64,000 nt of DNA from Pirellulaceae bacterium (GTDB lineage: Bacteria; Planctomycetota; Planctomycetia; Pirellulales; Pirellulaceae). Location of the stretch: the NCBI GenBank assembly GCA_026004775.1, contig BPJU01000002.1:428435-492434 (forward strand). Reading direction: 5' to 3'. Below the pieces are notes generated by a model. The model had not been told where the DNA came from, did no database searches, and worked only from the letters and a program-made list of their open reading frames with translations. The first letter of the stretch is position 1. Each line of letters opens with the position of its first letter. Shown here piece after piece: positions 62,713-64,000 of this stretch. Position numbers and translations under genes: made by a program.

Positions 62713-63891
62713 CTACGCGTCGTCGATTTCATCCAATGCGGGAAACGGCTGCCCTTCGAGCATCGCCAGGCTCGCGCCGCCTCCGGTGCTCACATGCGTG
62801 ACGCGGTCCGCGAATCCCAATAACTGAATGGCCGCTGCGCTATCGCCACCTCCGACGACGCTGACCGCCTGGCTTTCGGCCAGAGCCTGGGCGACGGCCC
62901 GCGTGCCTTCGTCGAACGGCGGCATTTCAAAGACTCCCATCGGTCCGTTCCACACCACGGTCTTGGCACTGCGGATCTGGTCGGCGTACAACTGTGCCGT
63001 CTTCGGGCCGATATCCATGCCCTGAAAGCCATCGGGAATCTGGCCGGCTGCCACAATCAGCTTCTGGCAATCGGGGCGGAAGTCGTCGCCGCAATGGGTG
63101 TCGACCGGTAGCACCAGACGATCACCTCCTTCGGCCAGAAGCTGGCGGGCCAAGTCCACCTTATCGGGCTCGACAAGGCTCTTGCCGACTTTTCCGCCCT
63201 GAGCCAGGAAAAACGTGTAGGCCATTGCCCCACCGATCAGTACGCGGTCGCAGATAGACAGGAGTTTTCGGATGACACCGATCTTGTCCGAGACCTTCGC
63301 TCCGCCCAACACCGCCACGAAGGGGCGTTCCGGATTCTGCAACAAATCACCCAAGTAGCGTATCTCTTTGGCTACCAGTAATCCGACGACGCGTGGCTTA
63401 CCTCTCATCGCTCGCGGCACGGCAACCATCGACGCATCGCTGCGGTGGCAGGTACCGAACGCGTCATTGCAGTAGGCGTCCCCCAGTGCAGCTAGTTGTG
63501 CGGCAAAAGCTTCGTCACCTTTACTTTCACCCGGATGGAACCGCAAATTTTCCAGCAGCAGAATGTCGCCCGGTTTGAGTTGTTCGGCTTGAGCCTGCAC
63601 TTGTGGGCCGACGACCTCTGCAGCAAATTCGACCGGTTTTCCCAGAAGCGCACTTAAGCGCTCGGCGACCGGCCGAAGGCTGAGCGACGGGTCCGGCCCT
63701 TTGGGCCGACCGAGGTGGCTCATCAGGATCAGACTCCCGCCGCGGTCGAGCACCGAACGGATGGTGGGTAACGCTTCCCGGATCCGCCGATCATCGGTGA
63801 TCTGCCCATTTTCCAAGGGAACGTTGAAGTCCACCCGTGTCAGGACTCGCTTGCCGGCCACGTCGATATCATTGATAGTCTTCTTGGGCAT
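62713..63891 (-). CDS. pgk: Phosphoglycerate kinase
   Basis: A 392-residue glycolytic enzyme transferring phosphate from 1,3-bisphosphoglycerate to ADP. N-domain motifs [11 protein letters not shown] and [18 protein letters not shown] bind the substrate, [14 protein letters not shown] is typical, and the C-domain has [25 protein letters not shown] and [12 protein letters not shown] for the nucleotide. The ATG at 63891 gives a canonical start ([20 protein letters not shown]); GGAG lies about 11 bases upstream. The window ends 109 bases upstream, and no other gene is visible there. Confidence 0.97.
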   Translation of the reverse strand: MPKKTINDIDVAGKRVLTRVDFNVPLENGQITDDRRIREALPTIRSVLDRGGSLILMSHLGRPKGPDPSLSLRPVAERLSALLGKPVEFAAEVVGPQVQAQAEQLKPGDILLLENLRFHPGESKGDEAFAAQLAALGDAYCNDAFGTCHRSDASMVAVPRAMRGKPRVVGLLVAKEIRYLGDLLQNPERPFVAVLGGAKVSDKIGVIRKLLSICDRVLIGGAMAYTFFLAQGGKVGKSLVEPDKVDLARQLLAEGGDRLVLPVDTHCGDDFRPDCQKLIVAAGQIPDGFQGMDIGPKTAQLYADQIRSAKTVVWNGPMGVFEMPPFDEGTRAVAQALAESQAVSVVGGGDSAAAIQLLGFADRVTHVSTGGGASLAMLEGQPFPALDEIDDA

Positions 63892-64000
63892 TTTGGTAGC
63901 GTCTCCATGCAAACTGATCGACTCAACTCGAAAACGATCAACCTTGGCATCCGCCCGGGATTTTAGCAATCGACGACCAGCTCGGCTATCCAGCGACAGT

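Noticed and set aside
1-64000. CRISPR arrays, tRNA and rRNA genes, prophage or insertion-sequence transposases
   Set aside because: No regularly spaced repeats, no tRNA-like cloverleaf or rRNA motif and no transposase or integrase motif was found on reading the window; short tRNAs could be missed without a covariance search.

Overview
This window looks like a piece of a moderately GC-rich Planctomycetota chromosome, most likely from the Pirellulales and possibly a Thermogutta-like lineage. That placement is inferred from protein families only, because no rRNA is present. The evidence is the density of planctomycete-specific families: PSC1/DUF1549/DUF1553 cytochromes, DUF1501, DUF1326, DUF3500, 'SLR' short membrane proteins, Hanks-type kinases with a C-terminal membrane segment, FG-GAP/ASPIC proteins and beta-helix proteins. 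Genes lie on both strands in short units. I saw no tRNA, rRNA, CRISPR array, prophage or intact insertion sequence.

Layout. 1-1855: a planctomycete cytochrome cut by the left edge. 2066-4365: a two-gene signalling unit made of a globin-coupled (heme) sensor kinase and a receiver-kinase fusion. 4746-8428: a thioredoxin-like lipoprotein, an RmlD-like reductase, a secreted thioredoxin-like protein with an in-frame TGA in a CxxU motif, and an HtrA-type protease. 8522-21378: a large redox cluster with a membrane-anchored decaheme cytochrome, a small membrane protein that may hold heme b, two c554-like multiheme cytochromes and a hypothetical protein on the minus strand, divergent from an outer-membrane-barrel candidate and a 1311-residue decaheme protein fused to an LVIVD beta-propeller. 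21514-36564: a beta-lactamase-fold hydrolase, DUF309, endonuclease III, dCTP deaminase, a Gly/Pro/Tyr-repeat lipoprotein, FG-GAP protein, a protease/lectin-like/SirB1-like fusion, LRR, DUF3500 and DUF1326 proteins, and hypotheticals. 36754-40554: a three-gene molybdenum hydroxylase operon with altered cluster ligands. 41187-43075: a zinc-ribbon membrane protein split by an apparent frameshift, then an AhpD-like protein with a second in-frame TGA in CxxU. 43361-55826: FG-GAP/ASPIC, DUF1549/1553, DUF1501 and a BNR-propeller/PDZ giant. 55922-63891: Ser/Thr kinase, pseudouridine synthase, Maf, beta-helix protein, a squalene-cyclase-like fragment, M20 amidohydrolase and phosphoglycerate kinase.

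The two strongest observations are these. First, two unrelated thiol-redox genes each carry TGA exactly where relatives have the second Cys of CxxC, and each TGA is followed at bacterial spacing by a hairpin with a GU-containing apical loop. This strongly suggests the organism makes selenoproteins. Second, the 8.5-21.4 kb cluster has the parts expected for moving electrons across the envelope (inner-membrane module, periplasmic multihemes, outer-membrane barrel, very large decaheme protein) and could be an undescribed planctomycete electron conduit. A family of about 131-bp inverted-repeat-bounded elements (three full-length loci, one of them a tandem pair) sits in intergenic gaps.
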